The position numbers and the translations under genes are program-made. Shown in pieces: positions 39,089-48,216 of a stretch of DNA of 64,000 nt. Origin of the DNA: JBFMAI01 sp040755725 (GTDB taxonomy: Bacteria; Planctomycetota; Phycisphaerae; UBA1845; Fen-1342); contig JBFMAI010000040.1 of NCBI GenBank assembly GCA_040755725.1, positions 558,001 through 622,000 of the forward strand, given 5' to 3'. Every line of letters begins with the position of its first letter. Position 1 is the first letter of the stretch. The notes beneath the pieces are model-generated. The model was given only the letters and a program-made list of their open reading frames with translations, did no database searches and was not told where the DNA came from.

Positions 39089-39457
39089 CTACCCCGGCCG
39101 CACCTCGATCGGATTCCGGGTGAACACCAGGAACACCGCGGTCGCCAACGCCACCGTCAGGACGATCGCGTTCAGGAAGAACGCCTGCCACGCCAGGGCC
39201 GACAGCGGATTGCGGCGCTGCCCCGCGCTATTGAGGGCCATGAAGAAACCGGCTGCGCCGGCCGCCACCCCCATCAACAGGCCCAGCCCGACCAGCGGCA
39301 GCCAGGCGCTGTGTGGGTTGTACGAGACGTAGAAGCTGGCGAGGTCGAAGTTGCGGTAGACCAGGCCGACGGCGACCAGGGCCGCCAGCCCACCGACCAC
39401 CGCCAACGCGATGCTGAGTTTCGCCTGTCCTTCGTATGAACTGAGCTTGAGCGCCAC
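39089..39457 (-). CDS. Three-helix membrane protein, hypothetical
   Basis: About 122 residues from GTG 39457 (VALKLSSYEGQAKLS). Three hydrophobic segments are visible: LSIALAVVGGLAALVAVGLVY, AWLPLVGLGLLMGVAAGAAGFFMA and AFFLNAIVLTVALATAVFLVF. No recognised motifs. It is probably an inner-membrane protein, convergent with the upstream lipoprotein gene and divergent from purN. Confidence 0.65.
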   Translation of the reverse strand: MALKLSSYEGQAKLSIALAVVGGLAALVAVGLVYRNFDLASFYVSYNPHSAWLPLVGLGLLMGVAAGAAGFFMALNSAGQRRNPLSALAWQAFFLNAIVLTVALATAVFLVFTRNPIEVRPG

Positions 39458-39608
39458 GTTGCAGCCCCTAGTCGTGTCCTCATGACCTCGCGGGCAAGGC
39501 CGGCCGACCCGCCGGCCCACGGTGCTGCGTATTGTAGCGTCCGTTTAATTCCTGCATACTGCCCCGCAACACGCGGCCCCCGGCCGCCTGCGTCCCGGCC
39601 CCGGAACG

Positions 39609-40250
39609 ATGCCGATGCCTCCAGCCGAAACTCCCCGTCCTCAACCCCTCCGCCTCGCGGTCCTCATCTCCGGCAGCGGAACCACCCTGGAAAACCTGAT
39701 CCAGCGGATTCAGGATGGGCGTTTGCGTGGCGTGCAAATCCGGCTCGTCATCAGCTCGCGCGCGGCGGTCCGCGGCGTTGAAATCGCACGCCGCGCCGGC
39801 CTGCCGACCGACATCATCCGCCGCCGGGACTTTGCCGACGACCAGTCCTTCTCGGAGGCCATCACGGCGTCCTTGGACCGCGCGACGGTCGATCTGGTCG
39901 TGCTGGGCGGGTTTCTCTGCCACTGGCGCCTGCCAACGAAATACGAAGGGCGGACCCTGAACATCCACCCGGCGTTGCTGCCGCGTTTTGGCGGCCGGGG
40001 CTTTTACGGACATCGCGTTCACGAGGCCGTGCTGGCCGCGAAGGAGCCCGTGAGCGGTTGCACGGTCCACCTGGTGGACCAGCTCTATGACCACGGGCCG
40101 ATCATTGCGCAAGCCGAGGTCCCCGTGCTGCCCGACGACACGCCCGAATCGCTGGCCGAGCGGGTCGGCCGCGCCGAGCGCGAGCTGTATCCCAATGTCA
40201 TTCAAGCGGTTGCCGATCACGGCTTAGACTGGCTCGCTCGTCGCGGGTAA
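39609..40250 (+). CDS. purN: Phosphoribosylglycinamide formyltransferase
   Basis: A 213-residue GART that transfers formyl from 10-formyl-THF to GAR in purine synthesis. LAVLISGSGTTLENLIQRI binds the phosphate; TLNIHPALLPRFGGRGFYG has the catalytic Asn and His; GCTVHLVDQLYDHGPIIAQ has the second His and catalytic Asp. ATG 39609 is chosen, giving a 15-residue Pro-rich lead. Its 3' end overlaps the convergent PilZ-receiver gene by 53 bases. Confidence 0.93.
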   Translation: MPMPPAETPRPQPLRLAVLISGSGTTLENLIQRIQDGRLRGVQIRLVISSRAAVRGVEIARRAGLPTDIIRRRDFADDQSFSEAITASLDRATVDLVVLGGFLCHWRLPTKYEGRTLNIHPALLPRFGGRGFYGHRVHEAVLAAKEPVSGCTVHLVDQLYDHGPIIAQAEVPVLPDDTPESLAERVGRAERELYPNVIQAVADHGLDWLARRG

Positions 40251-41361
40251 GCCGGCCCAGCGGCAGCACGGCGGCATCGGGCGGGCTGGTCGCTGGGCGA
40301 GCTTTCAGGCAGACGTGCATGAGTCGACGAAGCGCCTTGCCAACACGCGCACCGACTTCGCCAACACTCAGCAGCGCCTCGACATAGGCCGCCCGTCGAC
40401 TAATGATCTCGAACCCGTATGACCCCGCCTCTGCTCGCAACCGCCGCACTATGCTCTGAAGGGTGGCCGTATCACTAAGATTATGCGCTACAGCCAGTTG
40501 CGACACTCTATCTCGCAGCCCGGCCACAAAATGATCGATCAGCGGCGCCATGTCCTCGTCGTCGGACAACGTGCTCACCACCGGCTGGTCGAGCAATCCG
40601 CCAACTAGATCAAGTAGCTCCTCCCGCGTGATGGGCTTGGTCAGGTAGCCTGTGCAACCCGCCGCCGCACATTCCTCACGGCGTTCGTCACCTGCTTGGG
40701 CTGTTAGTCCGATAATAGGCCCAACATAACCACGTCTACGGATTCGCCGCACGACATCCAACCCGTTGAAGCTCGCGCTTTCGAGATCCACCAGGATCAG
40801 GTCGAACTCCCCACGTGCGCCAAACCGCACGGCGTCTTCCGACGATGTCGCGCAGGCCAGATCGACGTGTCGCCGGCGCAGCAGCCGCCGAACGAGCTCG
40901 TGGGTCAACTCCGAGTCGTCAACCACGAGCACATGCAGCAAGCGACCGTGGGGCGCCAGGAGCGTCACATCCACGGGGCGCTCGAACGTCAGTCCGACTT
41001 CGTGCAGGACCGCGGATCCCATCAGATAGCGGCAGCGGGCCACGCGGCCCGAGACGGTCTGGTCGCACCCGTAAGGGCTTGGTAGCGCCACCCGGCACCG
41101 CGCGCCGGGGTACAGGAACTGCCCGGCGAGGAACCCGAGGCCTTCGCGGCTAACGTTGCGGCAGGCAATAACATACGAATCAGAGAACTCATCCCCCCGC
41201 AGCATGTGGAGCGTGAGCGGTCCCGGCCGGTACGGGAAGCGGTTTGATTGTCGCTGATCCGGGTGGCTCCCCTGCGCCGCCGACTGGTCCAAGCGGTCCA
41301 ACCAAGCCACAACCGTTGCGGCGTCCGCCCGTAACCCACGTGCCGGGCTCGTGATAGCCAT
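40198..41361 (-). CDS. PilZ plus receiver-domain protein (cyclic-di-GMP effector)
   Basis: A 387-residue protein. The PilZ domain (about 38-130) has RFPYR (RxxxR) and NVSREGLGF (NxSxxG), the cyclic-di-GMP-binding signature. The receiver domain (about 143-258) has LHVLVVDDSELTHELVRRLL, the phospho-acceptor Asp in LILVDLES, GLTA and the conserved Lys in LTKPI. The C-terminal 100 residues are helical and end without a known output; they resemble an Hpt-like bundle but I do not see a clear phosphorylatable His. It neighbours a GGDEF and an HD-GYP gene. Confidence 0.85.
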   Translation of the reverse strand: MAITSPARGLRADAATVVAWLDRLDQSAAQGSHPDQRQSNRFPYRPGPLTLHMLRGDEFSDSYVIACRNVSREGLGFLAGQFLYPGARCRVALPSPYGCDQTVSGRVARCRYLMGSAVLHEVGLTFERPVDVTLLAPHGRLLHVLVVDDSELTHELVRRLLRRRHVDLACATSSEDAVRFGARGEFDLILVDLESASFNGLDVVRRIRRRGYVGPIIGLTAQAGDERREECAAAGCTGYLTKPITREELLDLVGGLLDQPVVSTLSDDEDMAPLIDHFVAGLRDRVSQLAVAHNLSDTATLQSIVRRLRAEAGSYGFEIISRRAAYVEALLSVGEVGARVGKALRRLMHVCLKARPATSPPDAAVLPLGRLTRDERASLSRDRQPLE

Positions 41362-41528
41362 CGTGATCCTTCAATGTACAGACCGGCCGACCGCAGCGAT
41401 TCCCGGCCCCACTCGCCCCGGCTCAACGCGGTCGCTCTCTCAGCCCCTATCGACGAACCGCTCCCCTCTTCGTTAACCCTGCCGCATGGGCACGTGGAGG
41501 CAACCCCATGCGCTCGGAGTCCGTGCTG

Positions 41529-43121
41529 TCACACAACCCGGCAGGCAACCTGGTTGCCGCCGCCGGACTGCGCGCTCGTAATCAGGCGCACGGCGGCACT
41601 GACGAGCAGCTCCAGCGTGTGCGTCTGGTTGCTCGGCTTGACGCAGAGCAGGCCGGCACTGACGGTCACCGGGGCCGCGGTCCCGCCGACCGTGACGGGG
41701 GCTGCGGCGACCTCGCGGACAACCCGTTCGGCCAACGCAGTGGCCTCGTCGCGCGTACACGATTCCAACAGCAGGACGAATTCATCGCCACCCCAGCGAC
41801 CGACCAGGGTCTTCTCCGGGAGGGCGGCGCGCATTCGCGCCACAACTTGCTGAAGCGTCGCATCGCCGAAGGCCCGTCCGAGCCGCTCATTCACCCGCTT
41901 GAACTGGTCCACGTCGAAGTAGCACAGGGCCACCGCGGTGCCGTAGCGGGCCGCCTGGGCCAGCAGCTCCTGGGCGGCGGAAGTGAAACCGCCGCGGTTC
42001 AACACCCCCGTGAGTGGATCGCGTTTGGCTTGCTCGCCCTGCGGATCGGGTTGCGGGGCCGATCCGCCCCCGGCCGCCGCCTTCTGCACGAATTCGTTGA
42101 TCTGGCCGACCAGGGCCGTGGTGTTGTCGGCCGCCTCGCGGGCCGTATCAACGAGCAACTGCGGGAGTTGGGCCTGTGGCGCTGCACCCTCGTTGAAGAA
42201 GGCGTACAACTGGGCAAACTCGGCTTGCACCTCCGCAAGGTAGGACGACGGGTCCATCTGCGGGGCGCGCGCCCGCAGCAAGCCCATCAACGCTTCGGCA
42301 TCGGCGCGACACCAGGCGTCCATCGCGTGCGGCAACAAGCCGGCGGCGTAGGTCGCGTCGCGCAGCGCCGCCGACGGAACCAACTCACCAAGTCGGTCCG
42401 GGTGATGATGGAACGCGACGGCATCGACGAACAGACCGGGTAGCTCCAGTTTCTGGGCCAGACTGCGCCCCACCTCCGTGTGATCGAGCCCGAACAGCTC
42501 GCGCTCTTTCTGAAGCTGCGACTCAACCCCCGCCCCGGCCCCGCGCAACACGTCCAGGTACGACTTGTCAACAGCGTACATGACCGGCAACGCGAAGTCC
42601 TGGAACAGCCCCGCCACGAACGCTTCCTCGGCCACGCTCTTGTCCAACAGCGTGGCCAGGCGGCGCGCCGCCACCGCCTTCGACAGCGACGATTCCCAGA
42701 ACGCCTCCGACTCCTCGGGGGTCAGGTGCAACTCGTTGTGCAGTCCCGCCATGCAGTAGCTGATGGCCAACGTCCGCACGGTGCCGAGGCCAAGGAGGTT
42801 CACGGCCATCCGGATGTTGGTGACCTTGGTTCGCACTCCCGCCCACGACGAGTTGGCCAGCGCCAGCAGCTTGCTGCTCAGCGAGCTGTCCGCCTGAATG
42901 ACGCGGGCATAGTCGCCCGGTTCGGCGTCGGGGTTCTTGCCCAGTTCCACGAACTTGACCGCCACGGCCGCCGCTGTAGGCAGATACGACAGGGAGTCGA
43001 TTCGGGCCTTGATCTTCTGCTGCTGGAGGTTCGCGGGCCCTGCTCCCCCCGGCGACTCGGCCGCCGCTACCGCCGTCATGCCCGCGGACGACTGCTTCGT
43101 TATGGTGGTTGGCGTTGCCAT
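41529..43121 (-). CDS. HDOD-GGDEF protein (predicted diguanylate cyclase)
   Basis: A 530-residue protein started at ATG 43121, where GAGGG lies upstream. The HDOD domain (about 45-250) shows LPTAAAVAVKFVELGKNPDAEPGDYARVIQADSSLSSKLL and FHHHPDRLGELVP. The GGDEF domain (from about 370) has RDPLTGVLNRGGF, FDVDQFKRVNERLGRAFGDATL and the intact active site GRWGGDEFVLLL near 444. The inhibitory RxxD site five residues upstream is replaced (PEKT), so product inhibition is probably absent. It should make cyclic-di-GMP from GTP. It is divergent from the HD-GYP gene. Confidence 0.9.
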   Translation of the reverse strand: MATPTTITKQSSAGMTAVAAAESPGGAGPANLQQQKIKARIDSLSYLPTAAAVAVKFVELGKNPDAEPGDYARVIQADSSLSSKLLALANSSWAGVRTKVTNIRMAVNLLGLGTVRTLAISYCMAGLHNELHLTPEESEAFWESSLSKAVAARRLATLLDKSVAEEAFVAGLFQDFALPVMYAVDKSYLDVLRGAGAGVESQLQKERELFGLDHTEVGRSLAQKLELPGLFVDAVAFHHHPDRLGELVPSAALRDATYAAGLLPHAMDAWCRADAEALMGLLRARAPQMDPSSYLAEVQAEFAQLYAFFNEGAAPQAQLPQLLVDTAREAADNTTALVGQINEFVQKAAAGGGSAPQPDPQGEQAKRDPLTGVLNRGGFTSAAQELLAQAARYGTAVALCYFDVDQFKRVNERLGRAFGDATLQQVVARMRAALPEKTLVGRWGGDEFVLLLESCTRDEATALAERVVREVAAAPVTVGGTAAPVTVSAGLLCVKPSNQTHTLELLVSAAVRLITSAQSGGGNQVACRVV

Positions 43122-43371
43122 ATACTGGCCCTCAGCCGGCCGCCGGGACAGGCGCCCGTTGATCCCCACTATCGGTCGTCACGGTGACCGGCCCGCGCGC
43201 TGGCCGCCGGGCCACACCGTCTCCGGCTCGGTCCCGCGGCTGTTCATCGTCTACGTTTGGGGTCCGCTTTAGGGGGGTACTCAAGGTCCGGTCGGGCCGC
43301 GCCGATGCACCGGCGTGGCCAAGCGCCGTCTTGGCCTCGGCGAGGTCCGCCTCGCGGGGTGGTGTGTGGAC

Positions 43372-44388
43372 ATGAAACTGACGACCGCCGGCGCGGGTCG
43401 CATACTGCTCGTCGGCGCCGGTCCCGCCAGCAACGATCTGGCCGGCCTGCTGGGCCCCCCCGACTGGATTTGTCAGCGGTCGGAGTCGACGGCGGGGGTC
43501 CTGCTGCAACTCCGCTTGGAACCACAGATCGACATCGTCCTGCTCGTACCCAGCGCGGACCTCCGCCCGTACACCGAGCTTTGCCGGCAGATCAAGTTCG
43601 ACACGCGCACGGCGTTCATATCGGTCATCGTGGCGCTGCCGGCGGAGTGCGCGGTCCAGCGGGCCGACGTCTTCGCGGCCGGGGCGGACGACTGCCTGCA
43701 ACTGCCCGCGTCGCCCGCCGAGATCGTCCTGCGCTTGTCGAACCTCTGCCGCGTCAAACGGGCCACCGACTCGCTCGAGGACGCCACCGCCGTCATCACC
43801 TCGCTGGCCAATGCTATCGAAGGCCGCGATTTCTACACCCGCGGCCACGTCGAGCGCGTCGCCGACTACGCGGTGGAGCTCGGCCGACGGGTCGGCGTCC
43901 CCGACACCGACCTGGCCGTCCTGCACATCGGCGGGATCGTCCACGACATCGGCAAGGTCGCCGTGCCCGACCACATTCTCAACAAGCCCGGTAGTCTGAC
44001 GCCCGAGGAATGGGAGCTCGTCCGCCGCCACCCCTTGGTCGGCTACGACATCCTCCAACCGCTGCGCACCTTCCGCAGCGTCCTGCCCCTGGTGCGCTGG
44101 CACCACGAACGGCCCAACGGCACCGGCTACCCGGACGGCCTGAGCGGCAAGGAGCTGCCCCTGCTGCCGCGCATCGTCGCGGTCGCGGACGTGCTCGACG
44201 CGCTCAGCACCGCCCGGTCTTACCGGCCGGCCTTCTCCACGGAGAAGTGCCGCCAAATCCTGACCACGGGGGCCGACAAGGGCGACCTCGACGCCGACCT
44301 CGTGACCACCCTGCTCGAAATCTGGGGTGACACCGCGGCCGGCCGCGAAGCCGCCTTGGCCGCCTCCGGCTTCGCGCCGCAACCCTGA
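43372..44388 (+). CDS. HD-GYP cyclic-di-GMP phosphodiesterase with degenerate receiver
   Basis: A 338-residue protein from ATG 43372; a longer start at GTG 43315 is possible. Residues 1-125 look like a receiver fold without the phospho-acceptor Asp (DIVLLVPSADL). The HD-GYP domain has RGHVERVADYA, the HD pair at 191-192 (GGIVHDIGKVAVPDHILNKPG), RRHPLVGYDIL, HHERPNGTGYPDGL with GYP at 252-254, and VADVLDALSTARSYRPA. It should degrade cyclic-di-GMP. Confidence 0.9.
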   Translation: MKLTTAGAGRILLVGAGPASNDLAGLLGPPDWICQRSESTAGVLLQLRLEPQIDIVLLVPSADLRPYTELCRQIKFDTRTAFISVIVALPAECAVQRADVFAAGADDCLQLPASPAEIVLRLSNLCRVKRATDSLEDATAVITSLANAIEGRDFYTRGHVERVADYAVELGRRVGVPDTDLAVLHIGGIVHDIGKVAVPDHILNKPGSLTPEEWELVRRHPLVGYDILQPLRTFRSVLPLVRWHHERPNGTGYPDGLSGKELPLLPRIVAVADVLDALSTARSYRPAFSTEKCRQILTTGADKGDLDADLVTTLLEIWGDTAAGREAALAASGFAPQP

Positions 44389-44483
44389 CCGGCCCCGCCG
44401 GCTGCCCGGAATGCTAGCGCACGACTTGCGGGCCGACTCCGGTGCGGCCACACTGGCGCCACGGACATCCGGGCAGCGGGTTT

Positions 44484-46349
44484 ATGCGTTGGCTTCATGA
44501 CGTCGGCGTCGGACTGTGGCGGCTGCTGCCCGGAAACCCCATCGTCGCACGGGTGGTGTCGGCCGGGGGACGCCGCCGCCGCCACTACTGGGCCCGCCTC
44601 ACCTACCTGGTCGCGCTGGTGGTGGTGTTCATCTTCGGCGGCGGCCTGCTGATCGGCGGAGGTGAGCAGAGCCTGGCCGACCTGGCCAAGCAGGCCACGC
44701 AGACCTTCATGGTCGTCAGCCTGATGCAGCTCGGGCTGGTGTGCTTTGTGGCGCCGGTCTTCTGCGCCGGCGCCATCACGCAGGAGAAGGACGCCAACAC
44801 CTACCACATCCTGCTCACCACGCCGCTCAGCAATGCCCAGATCGTCCTGGGCTCGCTCTTCAGCCGACTCGCGTTCGTCGGCGCCCTGCTGCTCTCCGGA
44901 CTGCCGATCTTCTGCATCACGATGCTCTACGGCGGGGTCACGACGCACGAGATCTTCGAGAGTTTCGCCCTGGCGGCCTGCACGGCGGTGCTGACCGGCT
45001 CAATTGCGATCCTGATCAGTTTTCTGCGGCTCGACACGCGCCGCACGCTGTTCGCGTTCTTCATCGGGATCGCGGTGTACCTGCTGGGGGTGGGACTCGT
45101 CGGCTTGTCGCCGTGGGGGCAGCTCCCCCAGGCCCCGCCCGCCGTCAGCAATCTCGGCGGCCTACCGCTCCGCATGAGCTGGCTCGCCCCGGTTCACCCG
45201 TTTCTGGCCTTGCTCGTGGTCACGGGGCAAACCCCGGCCCCCGACCTCGCCGCCGTCAGCCATTTCGCCCGGCCGGTGCAGTGGTTGCTGGTGTACCCGG
45301 CGTACGGCTATCTCCTGCTGAGCCTGATCGCGTCGACCCTGATGATCCTCATCAGCCTCATCTTCGTCCGCCGTGGGGCGCGACAGGGCGAGCCGACGAT
45401 CGCCGCGTGGCTGCAAGAGCATCTTGTGCCGCGCCGCCTGCGCCGCCGTCGCCCGCCGCGCCGCGTCTGGCGCAACCCCATCGCCTGGCGTGAAGCGATG
45501 ACCCGCGGGTCGGCCGGCGGGCGGTCCGCTCTGCGGCTGGTGCTGAACGTGGCCGGCCTGGCCGCGGGCCTCGCGCTGCTGATCGCGTACCACAGCGGTG
45601 CCTTCGGTACCGATCCGCCCGCAGCCGCCGCCACCCGCGATTGGCTCGTCCCCCTGGTTTGGCTGGAGTGGGCCATCGCGCTGCTGGTGGCGACCAGCAC
45701 GGCGGCCAGCACACTGACGCGCGAGAAGGAAGCCCAGACGATGGAGCTGCTCCGCGTCACCCCGTTGACCAGTCGCTACATCATCGCCGGCATGTTGCAG
45801 GGTCTGGTACGACTAGCCCTGCCGATGCTGGCCGTCCCGACGCTGACCGTGACCCTGTTCGCGGCGCTCGACCTGCTACGGCCCGGGACCCCGCCCGTCA
45901 CCACCCCCGAAGCCGTCCTGCTCCTGCCCGTCCAAGTCATCGCCTTCACGGCCCTGGCGGCCATGATCGGCCTGCACTTCTCGCTCTGGTCCCGCAAGAC
46001 CGTCCCGGCGGTGATGATCAGCACGGCGGTCGTGCTCGGCGGGGCCGGCTTGCTGACCGCCTGCGGCGCCGCCGTTCGCACCGCCAGCCCCACCGTGCTC
46101 GCCGTCCTCTGGCCCTTCACCCCCGTGTGGGGCCTTCAGGCCCTGCTTGATCCGCACGGCGTGGCCGAGTCCGCCGCGTTGGCCTGGGGCAGCGGCGGGG
46201 GCCTGAGCGCGTCCGAGGTGCTCAACTTCCGCATCGCCCGCGGCGTGTTCAGCCTGGTCGCCGCCGCCGTCTACCTCGCCATCACCTACGCTCTGTACAA
46301 CAACATGGTGCGCGGCTTCGACATGACCGTGCGGCGCCAGTCGGCGTGA
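44484..46349 (+). CDS. Double-length ABC-2 type permease
   Basis: A 621-residue membrane protein starting at ATG 44484 with about twelve hydrophobic segments in two similar halves. Each half has the same pattern: EKDANTYHILLTTPLSNAQIVLG in the first and EKEAQTMELLRVTPLTSRYIIAG in the second. This indicates an internal duplication of an ABC-2 permease unit. No ATP-binding gene is adjacent, so the partner must be elsewhere. Its 3' 474 bases overlap the convergent glycosyltransferase frame. Confidence 0.8.
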   Translation: MRWLHDVGVGLWRLLPGNPIVARVVSAGGRRRRHYWARLTYLVALVVVFIFGGGLLIGGGEQSLADLAKQATQTFMVVSLMQLGLVCFVAPVFCAGAITQEKDANTYHILLTTPLSNAQIVLGSLFSRLAFVGALLLSGLPIFCITMLYGGVTTHEIFESFALAACTAVLTGSIAILISFLRLDTRRTLFAFFIGIAVYLLGVGLVGLSPWGQLPQAPPAVSNLGGLPLRMSWLAPVHPFLALLVVTGQTPAPDLAAVSHFARPVQWLLVYPAYGYLLLSLIASTLMILISLIFVRRGARQGEPTIAAWLQEHLVPRRLRRRRPPRRVWRNPIAWREAMTRGSAGGRSALRLVLNVAGLAAGLALLIAYHSGAFGTDPPAAAATRDWLVPLVWLEWAIALLVATSTAASTLTREKEAQTMELLRVTPLTSRYIIAGMLQGLVRLALPMLAVPTLTVTLFAALDLLRPGTPPVTTPEAVLLLPVQVIAFTALAAMIGLHFSLWSRKTVPAVMISTAVVLGGAGLLTACGAAVRTASPTVLAVLWPFTPVWGLQALLDPHGVAESAALAWGSGGGLSASEVLNFRIARGVFSLVAAAVYLAITYALYNNMVRGFDMTVRRQSA

Positions 46350-48113
46350 AACCGGAGCCGGCACGGCGGCTTCTGCCCCGGGTGCTGCGCCCTCAGCCGC
46401 GGGCACCGGCACGATCCAGAGGGTTTCGTGCCGGCCTTTGACGTAGTTGAACCCGCGCACCCGCAGCCAGACGCCGCCGTCCGGCGCGGGCATGAGGCCG
46501 GCCTGCCGCAGCGCTTCATCGCGGGCGATGACCACCCGTGGCTGCGGCGCGGGCCGCAGCACCTCAGGCAGCGCCTCGACCCGCGTCACGCGGGCCGGCC
46601 GCTCCAGATAGAAGAACATGCTCGGCTCGTCGTAGCCGCACGCCAGGACTTCGGTCGTCGGCTCCGCCACGGCGTTGACGCGCCGGGCCACCAGCCTGCT
46701 CAGCCGGTACGCCTCCAACGCCGGCAGCACGCCGAGGCCCAGCACGAAGTGGAACAGCCACGCCGTGCCGACCGCGGCGACCCACGCCGCCCGCAGTCGC
46801 GCTCGCCACACGAGCCACCCCACCACGGCGAAGCCGGCCAGGAGCGGCACACCCGCCGCCACGGGGGCCGCGCTCCACGTCTCGGCGCGCCAGGCGATAC
46901 CCGCCGCCACCAACGCCACGCCCAGCAGCAGCGGCACGGCGGCCCACACGGCCAGCACGAATCGCTGGAATCGCGTGGTTTCCCGGTCCAATCCGTTGGC
47001 CCACATGCGCCCCAGCAGAATCGCCAGCGGCACATAGCACGGCAGCACATAGTGCGGCAGCTTGCTGTGGATTAGTTCCAGTACAACCCACGGCAGCCCG
47101 GCCCACATGAGCAGCAGCCCCGCCACGCGGTCGCTGCGCCGCGTTCGCCAGGCCTCGACCACCGCCCCCGGCACCAGCACCGTCCACGGCAGCCAGCCCG
47201 CCAGCCCAACCAGCAGGTGGTAGCCGGGCGGGCCGCCGTGGCCATGGGGCGTGCCGGCAATGCGGGAGACGATCTCGTACCCGAAGAACTGGCTGATGAG
47301 TGTGCCCCCCGCGCGTTGCGCGGCGTAAGCGTACCACGGGGCCGCGATGAGGACGGCCACCGGCAGTGTCAACCACAAGACGGGGCTCACGAACCAGCGC
47401 GTAGCCCGACCACTCAAGGTGGCATGGCCGCGGCCTTGAGCGGCCATGCCCTCCGGGGACCGACATGCCGCCCCCCGGCCGCCCCCGGAGCGCACGTACA
47501 CAAGCAACCCCACACCGAAGGCCCCCACGAAGAGCACTACCGCCGGACCTTTGGTGAGTACGGCGAGCCCGACCGCAACCCAGAAGCCGACCGCTCGCCG
47601 GACCGTCGGCCCCCGAGTGGCCATGCGCCACAGCAGGACCGTGGCCGCCATCATGCCCAGCAGCAGCAGACCGTCCGTCAGGAGCATCTTGCCGACGACC
47701 GCGGGAAGCCCCGCCGTGATGAACGTGACCCCGGCGAATAGCGCGACCCGCCGGTCGTACATCTCGCGGGCCAACGTCACCAGCAGACCCACGACCCCGA
47801 CCATCGCCAGCACGCTGACCAGCCGCCCCGCCCATTCGTGCAGGCCGAAGATGCGGAACGACGCCGCCACGCACCAATACAACAACGGCGGCTTGGCAAG
47901 CCACGCTTCCCCCAGGTAGCGCGGCATCAGCCAGTCCCCGCTCGCGAGCATCTCCCGACTGACCTGCGCATACCACCCCTCGTCGCGGTCCACCAGGCTG
48001 ACGCCGAAGGTCCCCGGCAGCAGAACACCCAATGCCAACCCGGCCGGCAGTAGCCACGTCAACCGGGAACGGACCGGAAGGATGGACCGGGATGACAGGC
48101 GTGTCGGGCCCAC
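45876..48113 (-). CDS. GT39/ArnT-like membrane glycosyltransferase
   Basis: A 745-residue frame; the conserved part is about the first 590. The first periplasmic loop has VDRDEGWYAQVSREML with the Asp/Glu pair of the GT39/ArnT family, and EAWLAKPPLLYW has the KPPL motif. About twelve membrane segments follow, including SKLPHYVLPCYVPLAILLG. Such enzymes transfer sugars from polyprenyl carriers to lipid A or proteins. Residues about 222-231 come from an inserted palindromic repeat. After residue 590 the frame runs antisense through the permease gene, giving a Gly/His/Asp-rich tail of about 150 residues that may not be real. Start is GTG 48113. Confidence 0.75.
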   Translation of the reverse strand: MGPTRLSSRSILPVRSRLTWLLPAGLALGVLLPGTFGVSLVDRDEGWYAQVSREMLASGDWLMPRYLGEAWLAKPPLLYWCVAASFRIFGLHEWAGRLVSVLAMVGVVGLLVTLAREMYDRRVALFAGVTFITAGLPAVVGKMLLTDGLLLLGMMAATVLLWRMATRGPTVRRAVGFWVAVGLAVLTKGPAVVLFVGAFGVGLLVYVRSGGGRGAACRSPEGMAAQGRGHATLSGRATRWFVSPVLWLTLPVAVLIAAPWYAYAAQRAGGTLISQFFGYEIVSRIAGTPHGHGGPPGYHLLVGLAGWLPWTVLVPGAVVEAWRTRRSDRVAGLLLMWAGLPWVVLELIHSKLPHYVLPCYVPLAILLGRMWANGLDRETTRFQRFVLAVWAAVPLLLGVALVAAGIAWRAETWSAAPVAAGVPLLAGFAVVGWLVWRARLRAAWVAAVGTAWLFHFVLGLGVLPALEAYRLSRLVARRVNAVAEPTTEVLACGYDEPSMFFYLERPARVTRVEALPEVLRPAPQPRVVIARDEALRQAGLMPAPDGGVWLRVRGFNYVKGRHETLWIVPVPAAEGAAPGAEAAVPAPVSRRLAPHGHVEAAHHVVVQSVGDGEVDGGGDQAEHAAGDAEVEHLGRAQAPAAAPGQRGGLGHAVRIKQGLKAPHGGEGPEDGEHGGAGGANGGAAGGQQAGPAEHDRRADHHRRDGLAGPEREVQADHGRQGREGDDLDGQEQDGFGGGDGRGPGP
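47421..47450. repeat. REP-like palindrome inside the glycosyltransferase gene
   Basis: GGCATGGCCGC at 47421-47431 pairs with GCGGCCATGCC at 47440-47450 around an eight-base loop. It sits in a cytoplasmic or periplasmic loop of the protein and leaves the frame intact. Confidence 0.6.
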
Positions 48114-48216
48114 GATTCACTCGTCCCAGGCGGGTGATATACTACGTCCACGCCGGGCACGCGCTAACCGCTGCGTATCAGCGGCCCCGTGCCCCGGGGC
48201 GCTTGGGAGGATCGCG

